Source: Albifimbria verrucaria (Eukaryota; Ascomycota; Sordariomycetes; Hypocreales; Stachybotryaceae). From it: a DNA stretch of 64,000 nucleotides. Under the pieces are notes generated by a model. The model made no database searches and was not told the DNA's origin. It saw nothing but the letters and a program-made list of their open reading frames with translations. Within the stretch, counting starts at the first letter, position 1; each line of letters begins with the position of its first letter. Where the stretch lies: positions 4,092,001-4,156,000 of the forward strand of contig JAHREC010000018.1 of NCBI GenBank assembly GCA_020081605.1. The letters run 5' to 3'. Made by a program: the position numbers and the translations under genes. Of this stretch, positions 11,549 to 22,239 are shown piece by piece.

Positions 11549-13159
11549 CGTGGGTATTGCACTAAGGTGGAGGGCAAAGCAAGGCAGGGCGAAGGAGTGA
11601 AAAAGGTGGATGGAGAACGAGGCTCTGGCATACTTGACACGGCGGCTGTGCTGCTAGTCATGAGGCGCGCCACTGTACCTGGTGCGAGTGTGAGTGAGTG
11701 TGTGTGGCCATTGGCCATACTGTATTTTTAGAGGGCTGCAAAGAGGTGCTGGAGGCTAATAAAAGTGCTGCGGCCCACCCAAGTACCGCGACCTGCTGCC
11801 CCGGCCTGGCCCTCGCTGGTCGGAATGTACCGACTCTCCTTTGTCGCGTACGGCGTATACTGGTACGACGTAGGTTAGTGGCCCGGTGGAGGTGATGTGT
11901 ACTATGGTAGAACTTGGTTTTTTTTCTTTTTCGCAATCGCTTTTTCCGCCTTGGCTTGGTCTAGCCCGGCTGCCGCTCTTGTTTTGTTTCGCTGGGTGCT
12001 CTAATTATCCTGCAGCAACTACTAATGACTGAGTACCTTCAGTAGGTACCTACACAAAACTGCATGTGTCTCTCTCTGTGTCTCTCCATGTGCCGTAGCC
12101 CTCTCTGTTCATCCCCAGCCGCCCGAGCTCAGCCTCTGTCCCTGCAAGCCAACGCTTCAGCACATAGCAATCACCAATAGCAAGCGGCTGCCAATCGTCT
12201 GGGGAATCTCCTCCAGTCGGTACACGCGGCATGGTTGGTTCACCTGCCGGCCCGAACACATCGATCCCCTGTTTTACCACACGTATACGCTGATAGAGGC
12301 AAGCCGCGCGTTCTCACGATGCCGTCTCAACCTTGTTGCCGACTCCAACCAATGTCTGCCCCGCTGGCTAGAAGAGCCTCGTCTATTGAGAGCAATGCAG
12401 TACGGGACTGCTGCTGCTGTCCTACATGACAATGAAAGGAATCTGTATTTCGCAAGCTAAGTACGTAGTCTACTACGTAACCCGCACAGCATGCCCTGAG
12501 GGTGCCAATCGCGGGGACTTGCATTGTCCCGATGGCCTCGGGTATAGAGCGACGGCATCAAACAAGCAATGCAAGGACGTGAGCGGCGTAGCACCTGGTG
12601 GGGGTGTGCTTGGCATAAGGAAGCTTTAGCCTCGCCCCAGACACACCTCGCCGTCACACATCAAGAGGGGGTTTCGAGGCGAGAGGGAGTTCATGTCCGG
12701 ACTCTACAATCGCCCCGGAACCCACTCGAGACAAAGGAAACGTGGGGGCCTGTGTGTGCGACAGGCTCACCCTCTGAAGAATCGAACCAGCGCTGCTGCA
12801 ATGCAACCAGACATGCTCGCAGCTCGGTGTGCCTCGCTGCGTGATCGCTTCACTGACAGCGTCTATCAAGTCCGATCTCCATCCCATATCCAGGATCCAG
12901 AGCTCTGTCATCGTAGATCGGGAAGCCGCTGTGGATGCCTCTTTTGCGATTAGCGGCAATCAAGGACATGCATCGCAGCATAGCCAGTCCCAGTGTCTTG
13001 CGCGAGAAACATGATTTGCCATGCATATTCGGTACGTTGTTGGAGCGCAGTACCATGTACATGCAGTACACACATCCGGCACGCTCTGGGCAGATGGGAC
13101 TGGCCTGCCAAGTGGTGAGCAAAAAGAGGGACTGCAAATTGCAAGCCTTGGGTTCTTAG

Positions 13160-13300
13160 AATACTAGTCAATGAATCACAGAAGAAAATTCTTAAATTAA
13201 TACAAAAAAATAAGAATATACGTACAAATTCATTCAATTTAAATGCTAATATTATCCGAATATTATTCCAATATTCATCGATCGTTGTTCTTATTTATTA
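13160..13300. other. A/T-rich patch inside GC-balanced spacer
   Basis: About 140 nt made largely of A and T, with runs such as AAAAAAATAAG and repeated ATATT words, abruptly different from flanking DNA of about 55% GC. It holds no reading frame. It could be a matrix-like or promoter region, or a decayed insertion. Confidence 0.5.
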
Positions 13301-14221
13301 GTGCTTGTGGTCCCTACGTATTTTCTTGCTACCTGCTTGCCTGCTCGAGAATTTATCGAGCATGGCTTGAACTGGCGGCCTCGATCACTAGCCATGCAGT
13401 CCCGCGTCATCTGTCTTGGCTCATTTGCGCGTGCTCCTAATCTCGGCTTGGCACATGCCCAAGACCCCTGCAGCCAGTATCCCTGCTACTGTACCGTGTA
13501 GGCTGTCCATTCAATCTCGCGTTGAGAGTGGCGCGCCCTCGCTTGCTTTTAATTTCCTGACATAATCGGAGGTGGAAACTGTTTGCCGTATGCGGTCGCT
13601 TTCGTCGAACCCTGGCATCCCGAGCAGATCCTCGTCACCTCTGCTGATTTTCCCGCGGGTGGTTGCAACGGGAGCTGGGTGGAGGGGCCACGGCTTGCGT
13701 TGGGACGTGCTGTTGTGACTCGATGCCTCATTTGGCCTGCCCTCACGACAATCTGCACAAGGCCGGACGCGTGCAAGCGGCAGTCCAGCTGTGGAGCTTG
13801 GTGATTGGGCACATTGTTGTCCAGACATGTGGCCAGCTCGTTGGATCACAACTCTTACAGTACTACAGTACCTCTCGGAGTTTCACTTCCCCGCGCCAAC
13901 GAATCATCGCCCGCTTGGTCCTGCGCCAAGCTCGCATTCTTATGGCTGTGTGCGTGCCGATGAGCGTAGCCTCTAGTGCACAGCCTTCCGAGCGGCGATC
14001 CTCTTCTCCCAGCTGGGGCGGCGAATGTGCTGTCAGACCAGGGGTCACCAGACTCTGCCTTGCCTCCCTTGCCTTACGTATGTTGCTGCCGGCTGCTGTG
14101 CTGTGGGCTGATGTTTCTCACCCTGCATACACGCTGTGCATACATACACGTCGACGGAGATAGCCAGTGCCTCGTGTGGATTGGGCGTGCGTGCGCATCT
14201 GTTTAGCATATCTTATTCTTA

Positions 14222-14240
14222 TCTCTCTCTCTCTCTCTCT
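14222..14240. repeat. (TC)n microsatellite
   Basis: Uninterrupted TC dinucleotide run of about nine units in non-coding DNA. Confidence 0.9.
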
Positions 14241-14688
14241 ATAGGTATCTTTTCCTTAACACGTGAGGTCTAGATTGGTGCTACCAACATGGTCGCGCGC
14301 TTGTGGCAACGCCCGCTCACACCTGAAGAGTCATTCCTCGGTTTCGACGAGGCAAAACACAGACGTTGCCGTTTATTAGACTCGACTAAGCCAGGCGCCG
14401 CCTGCTCATAGATCCCACAACCTAAAGTGGCTCCCCACGCTTCGGTTGAACCCCCTGCACCCGCAATTTTGAAGAGTCTGACACAAATCCTGCAATTGGC
14501 TGTGTCGGATGTTTCATGACAGCTGTCTCCACTTGGCAAGATGACCCTCAGGAACAAGAACGTGCGAAGAGGAGGGGGTTTTGGAGGTTAGAGAGCGTGA
14601 AGACAAACTTTTGTCAACCGCTTTGGAACCTTTATGACAGTTCACGTGACCTCAGCGCAGTCACATTTTCTTTCCTTTTTCTGCGTAC

Positions 14689-15429
14689 TCAAGGTGCCTT
14701 TTCGAACAGCTCGAGGATGGGTTTGGCAGCCTGTGAAAAGGATTAGCAAGTGACCCATACCCAGAATCCGGTACCAAAACATACGTCAATGAACTTTTCC
14801 AGATCTTTGTCGAGGTTAGCAAGATCGTCCTTCCTCCTCTTATTATCGGCGATAAGCTTCTGCTTCCGCTTCAACAGCTCCTGCCTCTGCTGCTCCAGCG
14901 CCTCACGCTCAGTTCGTTCATGTTCAATCCGGGCAACCATTAGCTGGTTCTCGTCGTCATCGGCGTGTTCGGGGAACTGGGACAGGAATTCTTCGATAGG
15001 AATCAGTGGCAATTGCTGGTATTTATGACTGCAGGATGTTAGCACGACTGTTTATTCCCTGAAAGACGTAGTGGCGACGTGCTCGTAAGACTCGCAAGCC
15101 AATATTTCGCCCTGAAGGTGTCGTTGCTCGTAGTACAAGTTCTGCATTTGCAGGTGAAGTCGATCAACAGCCTGCCTGGATTCGGCTGTGGCGGCCCTTG
15201 TTTCGCGCGCCGAGAAGCACGCGGCCCGGAAGAGGCCTCGGAGATGAGAGATGCTCGTGAAGAGCTGCTTCTGCTGCTTCGCGATCTCGGCCTGGACTTC
15301 GGCAGAAACGCGGCCACCACTCGCTTGGTTGATAAGCTGAACCAATGAGTCTGCTTGGTCGCGTGCCTGATCCGAAATCTGCAGCACGGCAGCAAGGCTT
15401 GGTTCGGTGACGATTTGCTCAACTGCCAT
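14689..15429 (-). CDS. THO complex subunit 5 homologue (Thoc5/FimP family)
   Basis: A subunit of the THO/TREX assembly that couples transcription to mRNP packaging and export in the nucleus. Exons are 15429-15083, 15028-14785 and 14730-14689; the sum is 633 nt, giving exactly 210 aa with no frame repair, one of the few intact genes here. Key segments are KYQQLPLIPIEEF, DENQLMVARIEHERTE and RKRKDDLANLDKDLEKFID-like heptads (a coiled coil covering most of exon 2), ending LELFEKAP. Intron 2 (14731-14784) is a standard GT-AG intron. Intron 1 (15029-15082) begins GCACGT and ends CTGCAG, a GC-AG intron with a GCTAAC branch site; it yields SYDHKYQ at the junction. The start at 15429 gives MAVEQIV. 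The gene is divergent from the Izh3-like gene. Confidence 0.85.
15029..15082 (-). other. GC-AG intron of the THOC5 homologue
   Basis: A 54-nt intron whose donor is GC (GCACGT) instead of GT. The branch-site-like GCTAAC lies about 10 nt before the CAG acceptor. Only this choice restores the conserved YDHKY reading; the nearest GT (GTCGCC) gives a stop immediately after splicing. Confidence 0.7.
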
Positions 15430-16403
15430 CGTGACGAGTCGCGTCGGGGTCGAATTGAAAAGCGCGATCAGCAGAGTATCGTTGGCTTCCTCGCGTCTGG
15501 AGCACACAAAGTGTGTGATTCTCAGTGTGGGTGCGCCGAAAAGTGGTGGCTCGGAAGCTTTACGATCGTCAGCTTGCTGTTTTCCGCGACAGGAAGAAGT
15601 TTGGCAAGGCTATGACCTAAGAGGTTGTTTAGGCTCAGCCTCGTCACTCAATAGCGGGTGTCGCTCACTGAACGGCGCGTGCCCATCCACTGCGTGCAGG
15701 TCATTAGAGAGTCCCACCTATCGGATCAAGTACCTGTTGGGGAGAGAGAGGGGAATTATCCACCTATCTGGGTTATCGATACCGATAATTTCGGGGACCG
15801 CCCTGAAGTACTCGCCAAGCCGTGCCAAGGGAACCCCTCATAGGTCGCTCATAGGTCGCCTCGGTAGGTACAGAGTAGGTACCTCGTACTCTTACTCTTT
15901 GTCAGCTCCCTTTTCCCTTTCCTTTGGTCTTGGTCTTGGTCTTGAGTCTTGTTTGTTGTGGCGGCAGTCTCTTCGACCTCCCGTCATTTCTTTTTCTTTC
16001 TTTTTCAAAGACGAACCTCCCAAGCACAGGGTTCCAGATTGCTCAATTGCATCGAGAGCCGACGAGCTTCTCACCACAGGGCTTGCACGGACATTACTCG
16101 TGCCTGTGCCTGGCCTGACTGCGTCGACGCATTACTTGGGACGAATTGGGCTCAACAATTCCATTGTTGCACTTTACGGCCCCCTCCTTGTGCAGACGCC
16201 TAGCCGCACAGGACCAAATCCTACCCACCAATTGACCGGCAGCATATCCGCTCGTGCTCCTATGCACACGACCCTTGGTTCCTGGTCTCTGGCGATTTAC
16301 CTTTTCCTGCAGTTGGTGTAGAGAAATCGGGAAGCCTCGATTCGGGTGGCAACTGCTTATCCCGCGGACGTGTTTCAGCGCAAGTCGTCGGAGCCAGTCT
16401 CAC
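15430..16403. other. Divergent promoter region THOC5 / IZH3-like
   Basis: About 970 nt between two divergent genes. It includes a CT-rich tract at 15890-16010 upstream of the plus-strand gene and GGTAGGTAC/GTAGGTACC words at 15861-15885. No coding sequence is recognised. Confidence 0.5.
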
Positions 16404-17940
16404 ATGTCAGCCATGGGGACCCCTATAACAACCTACGGCTGCAGCGGCCAGCACGACCAACTGGCCGTTGCCTCTTCCTCCGGATCTGACCTGCGAGACT
16501 CCAACCGACCGGCCAGGCGGCGACGACACTCCTTTTCATCCCCGGAAGAACTCGATCGTTGGACACATAATGGACGGCGAAGAGGGGCTCCTTCTCAAGG
16601 TTGACCTGTTCCTCTCGGAACTAGAGAGGCGCCTGGACTTCATAGAGAGCTACCTTGACCTAGGCAAGGATCGCAAGGACTCTAGCATCTCGCGAGCCTT
16701 TTCTACGCTCCAGGCAGTGCGCTCTCGATGTTCTCAGGCCTCCGAGGAAGTCCTCGGCGCCGGTCGTCAACGTCTGCAGATCATGGTCGACACATTAGAG
16801 ATGCGCTACCAGGATACCTTGGAAGCAGCCGAGTCTCTCAACGAAAAGGCCCGCGTGGGTGTTGATCTTCTAGAGGAGATGCTCTGTGATTTCGAGGCCC
16901 GCGCTTACAAATTGCGGGAGCAAGGTTTTGCAAATGCTGCCAACGCTGCCGGCGTATTCATGGACGAGGGCCGTCGAGTCGCGAATGAGAGCATCGAGCG
17001 TGCCAAGGGCGTTGTAGACGAAGGAATCGAGCGGGCCATGCGAGCAGCACTGTCTCTCGAGGAGCACATCCAGCAAGCCATCCAGCAAGCCAAGGAAGGC
17101 AAACTTCTCGTCTACGACGACTTGCCTCTTCCTTGGCGCAACAACCCTCACATCATCAAAGGCTACCGATTTGCCGAAACCAAGTTGGAGTGCGTTCTGT
17201 CCGCCTTCAACCTTTCTAACGAGTTCTTCAATATCTGGTCTCATGCTCTTGGCTTGATCCTGGTCCTAGCCTTGGCCCTCTACTTTTACCCAAGCAGCAC
17301 CAACTTTTCTCTGAGCACAAAGACTGATATCTTTGTTGCTGCGGTTTTCTTCGTCATGGCGTGCCTGACGCTTGTCTGCTCGACAATCTGGCACACCATG
17401 AGTGCTGTTGCAGACGTGGAAGCCGTCTCTCTTTTCGCATGTGTAGACTACACTGGCATTTCTTTGTTGATTGCTGCTTCCATCATGACGACCGAATACA
17501 CGGCCTTCTACTGCGACCCCATCAGTCGCTGGACCTACATGACTACCACGGCCTTGCTCGGCATCGGAGGTGTCATCCTGCCCTGGCACCCACGCTTCAA
17601 CGGGGCTGATATGGCCTGGGCCCGCGTCTCTTTCTTTGTTGGCCTTGCGCTGACGGGTTTCATGCCCATCTTGCAGTTATCTTACACGCATGGTTCGGAG
17701 TTTGTTTACGAGTTTTATTCTCCGATTACCAAGTCCATACTCGTTTACTTTGGAGGCGCCATCATCTATGCTAGCAAGACCCCAGAGCGTTGGTGGCCTG
17801 GCATGTTTGATTACATTGGTGGCAGCCACAACCTCTGGCACGCGGCGGTATTGGGAGGCATCTTCTTCCATTATACGGCTATGCAGCAGTTCTTCGCAAA
17901 CGCTTTCAGCCGCGCTGTGAATGGCTGCCCGGCGTACTAA
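16404..17940 (+). CDS. Izh3-like PAQR (adiponectin receptor / hemolysin III) membrane protein
   Basis: A seven-helix PAQR protein; yeast Izh3 is linked to zinc and sterol homeostasis at membranes. Single exon, about 511 aa. An Arg/Ser-rich N-terminus (RRRRHSFSSPEELDRW) precedes a long helical cytosolic region (about 16590-17100) rich in Glu/Arg heptads. The PAQR core starts near NPHIIKGYRF and contains NIWSHALG, STIWHTMSA, CVDYTGIS and, at the end, GGSHNLWHAAVLGGIFFHY. These supply the conserved Ser/Asp/three-His metal site. The frame of the N-terminus and the core differ by one extra base at about 16568-16570; if the N-terminal frame is wrong, translation could start at the ATG at 16570 (456 aa). 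The 16404 start is preferred because the joined sequence reads naturally. Confidence 0.88.
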
Positions 17941-18905
17941 AAAGCCCTTCTTGGTCGTCCATGCATAATTTCTCTCTTGCATAAAGACATTCTCACGACA
18001 TACACGCCCTACGTTACGGTGCAAACCGCAGGGCAATTGTTCATAATTGGCATTTTTAACTCTTCACTTGTATATATCAAGAAGCATTTAGACGATTTGA
18101 CTGGTGGCTGAGTCTAAGGGAATGATGAAGGTTTGGTTTGTAGGCAGAGTCTTTGCACCACCACGGCGTTAGGTTTCATGCATTTACGAGGCATCTATAC
18201 AGGCAGTTGAATCATGCTCATCAAAGCGTCCTGATGCGGCACTGCGTGAGAACCGCAAGGCGGCAATTCTTTATCATTATGATGTTTACCCCAAGAACAT
18301 ATTGTCCATAACTCCGGTGATTTTTTCAGTGACACGTATATGACATAGCCATAACACATTTAATTCGTGTATAGGCTCCATTCGTTGCGGTCGTATTCTA
18401 GCCCTGCTCAACCCACTGTCGCTAAGCTGTCGAGCTGGGACGCAGCTAGGCAGCCGAACCTGGATAAAGGCTCATGACTTTTGTCCAGAAGTTCAGGGCC
18501 AATTCCTCATTATCTGCTGCTCGATCAACTGTAGAAATCAGATGTTGTCTCACATGCCATGGCATGCAGGCACGCTGATATCCGGCTTTCGCGAATCGCC
18601 GTCGGCGTATATGCAAAGCCGGACTGCTTATCTCCAAGAACGCCTCTACCTGCAGGAAGGATGATAAGTGTCGAAGACAAACTTGATAATTTCGGGCAGC
18701 TATGTGAGTCGCCGAACAAGTTCCTGGGTTGCGCTACGAAGGATTTAAGCCAAGAGGAGCATGATAATAGCTTCGTATGGTAAAGATGATGGATCATAGT
18801 GTCCAAATTAGATAGTCGAGGTCATAGCCAGTGTTTCCTTTCGGTTGACATTGGCATCAAATAAGAGTGGTCCACACAAAATTATCACCCATGGTGCTGG
18901 GTGGC
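17941..18905. other. Convergent 3' flanks of the Izh3-like gene and BUB2
   Basis: A spacer of about 960 nt holding the two 3' UTRs. No coding stretch is seen. Confidence 0.5.
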
Positions 18906-20410
18906 TCATAAAGCATGAGTCACGATCTCTGCGTAGACGTCATCAGGGATCTTCTTAATGATGCCAATGGTGACACTCTTGACGAGATCTGCATTGAGTT
19001 GAGGAAACGATCTGAGGACTTTGTTGGGGCTACGAACAGTCAGCAATCTGGCTTGTGTTTATTGTCTGATGAGAGGCTTACCTAGGAGACTGCAATATTT
19101 GTGTCCTCATGATGGTCAGTTGAGCCACGATGCAGACGATGTTCAGGTGAGGACCGTAGGCAAAGAGGAAGTCCCAAAGCCGCAAAACTTCTGGTAAGGG
19201 TGGTGTGCAGGCGCACAAGGTCAGGACTGAGGGAAATGCGTAGATTTCAGCCGAGAGACCCTTTGCAGTGAGGTACATGCTCAACTTGGGGTCGACGATG
19301 GCCAGGACTTTGTCGACAAGGGCAAGACCACGGTGGACGCCATCCATGGCTCCTCGGATGTAGCCGGGGCACTCGCGCGTTAGGAGGGAGTAAAAGGCAA
19401 CGAAGGCCTCTGCTTCGCTGCGGGCAGCGTAGAGAAAGGGGCGGCGAGAACGTTCATTCCTTGAACGTAGGTTCCTGGTTCTGACGCCGCACTTGCATCT
19501 GATCCGTCGGTAGTCGTCAGTGTCATAGCTCGAAGGCGGTTTCTGGAGCCCTGGGGTAACGCACTTGTTTGAGAGTGGCCGGAGACGCTGCCTGTCAGGC
19601 TCTGGCGCGGCAATGAGGACCTGCTGCTGGGTCTGGTCTGGCGCTCCTCTTCCTTGAGTCGTGCAGCTTCCAAGCGATGGCGTTGAGAAGGCGGATCAGG
19701 CTCGCTTCGCTTACACGGCGGCGGAAGAGAGGGTCGGTCGTGAGGGTGCGGAAGGTGTCATTGCGGATCTTGGAGTAGGCGGGGAAGCGCCTCGGTGGAT
19801 TAGAGCGAGATAATCGTCGGTGGGCATAATGGGAGCGTCAAGCAGGACGAGCCAGACATAGATGCGAAGGGTTGACTGAGACAAGGGTCAACGGGCTGAG
19901 CCAGACAAACGTGGAGTTCCAGAGGGATGGACGGGGGTATGCGAAGCTCACCATTCCATCCTCGGCGCTCTTGACGCCCTCGTCGATAACTTTCCAGCGA
20001 GCACTCTCCAGGGCGCCAAGGAAGTCGCCATCCGTGGGCCCTTCGCGGATGATCTGCTGCAGAGACAGGTGGCCATGGGAGAAGACGGGCTTCTTCAAGT
20101 CCGAGCGGCGGGAGACAGCGACGGAACTGACGGGCTGCAGGAGCGGGAGGGTCGCATCGCTATTAGCACGACCGCGCTGGGGCGATCGATTGGCGCGCGT
20201 GGGCGATGAATTGCGCTGCTCGGCCCTGCGCTGCTGGGAGATGAGGGAGGGCGAAGGCGTGATGGCGGCGCGGGCGCCGAGAGCGTGAGCGGACTGAAGC
20301 CGTCGAAGGGCGCGGTGGGTTCGCGGGGACGGAGGGGCCTGAAGCTCGGTGACCAGGGTCGGGAACGGCGCACGAGGAGGATCGGATGCGGGAAGCGGAG
20401 GGCTAGGCAT
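18906..20410 (-). CDS. BUB2: Mitotic exit / spindle position checkpoint GAP Bub2 (TBC domain)
   Basis: The Rab-type GAP subunit that, with Bfa1, inhibits the Tem1/Spg1 GTPase at the spindle pole body. Exons are 20410-19952, 19875-19082 and 19029-18906; about 459 aa. The first roughly 110 residues are Pro/Ser-rich with several SP/TP sites. The TBC domain then runs HGHLSLQQIIREG, IYVWLVLLDAP, KIRNDTFRTL (IxxDxxR arginine finger, R about 196), TYVQGMNVL (YxQ glutamine finger, Q about 292), TRECPGYIRG and LTLCACTPPLPEVLRLWDF. Both catalytic fingers are present. A Ser-rich insert of about 64 residues (about 225-288) sits between the two fingers. One base is missing at each of 19781-19784, about 19665 and about 19433. 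The gene is divergent from the sulfate permease. Confidence 0.9.
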
Positions 20411-22239
20411 GGTGGAGGGACGATTGTCACGATGGGCAATGGTTCCGCTCGAGAGAGTGCGAGGGGGAGGGATGATGAGATGTGGGATGGTAGCAGAAAC
20501 GAGCGCGAGACCGTGGAGTCTCGAGGCAAGAAGTTTGGCGCAGTCAGCAGAGGATTGCGCCTGGGCAAAGGCGGTTGTGGGGAGGCTGGTGGCAGGTTGT
20601 AGATGGGATTGGGATGCATTGGGGCTGGAGCTTGGCCATCGTGTAATTTTCGCGTTGGCCCGTCCCGTTGCGTTGCGCCAGTATTATTTTATGTCAGCTT
20701 GTGGGAGAACATTTTATTACAATAAAAATAATACAGAAAACTTGGAAATTAATATAATTAATATCTGGTTCAACACTGCAGGCCATGCTACGGATGGAGT
20801 TGTTGTAATTCTACATTGCTGTGTTGGTGATGGCGAGGCGATGCGCTGCCATGTCATTCGTCGTCGCTTGACAGATTGGCTAGTGAGCGCCGTTACTGTA
20901 AAGAGGCTGGGCCAGAACCGAAATGCATTGAGTCACTGATTTAGTCAGCTCCAGCCACCACCCTCAGCACAGGTCAACAGCAAGTGAAGAAAGTGAAGCT
21001 GAGTGGGGGAAAAGAAAGAAAGAAAATAGAGCAGCATAGAGTACATTACTGTATTCAAGTCCGAGGATGTCAAGATGATTCCATGGGGTTATTCTTATTA
21101 ATACAGTAGTGCACAGTATTACAAACAGGTAACTTGGTAATACAAAACCAGACTGTCTTTGTCATACATCAACCAGGACTTTGTTGCAGCAGGCCCGTCT
21201 TTTGTGCTCACCGCTTGCCTTGGCAGGTACAGAACACTGGGAGTACATTTGTACAGTACTAACGTTATAGCTCAGCAAGCCTGGGTGCCTCCTTCTTAGT
21301 TAGTAGGTAGGCAAGGTACATCAGGTGCCAGCTCACAATACAGCATCAGACCAAACTGTGGGATAAAATGTGCCATGTTGATACCGTACCGTAATTGATT
21401 CATCTTGGTTCCAAAAAGGAAAATGCATGGATCTTTTCATCGGGATATTTTTCTCCATGATTTCATTCCATGCTATCCTTGTTTGGGCCAGCTGGCCTCA
21501 CTTTTCCTTGGTCCAATACGGGCCCGGTGCTGCACCATCAGCAGGTCGATTGCGACATTTCGCATTTGCATTGCCAATCCAGAACATTGCCCATTTCAGC
21601 AACCGGCAATGATCACGCTGCCACTGGCTCTCAGCCTTGGGCTCTCCACAACTCGCAGGGCTAGTTTGTTAGTTGTCTTTGTCATAGAATCATGACCATG
21701 TGGATGCCTGACATGACCGATCCTTCTGGCATGCCGTCGCCCATCGGCCCTCGGCCAACTGCTGCTTATAGTAGTCTATGCCCTAGCAGTTTCACTTGTC
21801 AATAACGTTTCCCAATCACCCTACCTTCACGCTGCTATACTACAGTATACCTTCTCCCATGAGCTACGTGTTTACATGAATCCTTCCTGCTTTGGCGTCG
21901 ATATTTCCCTCGCTTGTGCTGCGTGACCAAGGCAACATCCTGGCTGCGGTCGACTTGTCAAGACCTTTTGTGTCATGCTCATGGTCATGGCATATTCTCC
22001 TGAGCACTACTCTTAACAGGAACGCTGCCCCTTGTTGAGCACAACTACCTATCATTCATCTCTCAAATACATTCATGAGTGTGTTATTGAAACCACGCCC
22101 GAGGCTTCGACACGACATCTGGTCGGGAGTTATGAACAAGCTCTTTACCACAACCATCTAAACCACTTCTCGTTCTATAGCTGCCCGAATCATACCCGTA
22201 TCCGGCACTAATCCTAGCTTAACCCACCCTCCCCTAGAA
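20411..22239. other. Divergent spacer BUB2 / SulP permease
   Basis: About 1.8 kb. The BUB2 promoter lies at the left. An A/T-rich patch spans 20690-20770, and TACTGTA/ACAGTA words lie at 21047-21130. The right end carries the permease promoter and leader. No protein-like frame is seen. Confidence 0.5.

Larger units (their letters stand above)
10518..14688. other. 4.2 kb gene-free spacer
   Basis: I see no conserved protein on either strand. The left part (10540-10900) is a purine-rich tract upstream of the glycosyltransferase, probably its long leader and promoter. Further right are a TACTG tandem (11531-11545), GGTACC-type words (11152, 11390, 12047), a strongly A/T-rich patch (13160-13300) and a TC microsatellite (14222-14240). 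The right edge is the THOC5 3' flank. No tRNA could be folded with confidence. Confidence 0.5.

Noticed and set aside
12735..12835. Possible minus-strand tRNA (GGTTCGATT B-box-like word)
   Set aside because: No matching A box at the right distance and no acceptor stem could be paired.
15407..16321. 304-codon plus-strand open frame
   Set aside because: It overlaps the THOC5 start and the divergent promoter, lacks any domain and has spacer-like composition.
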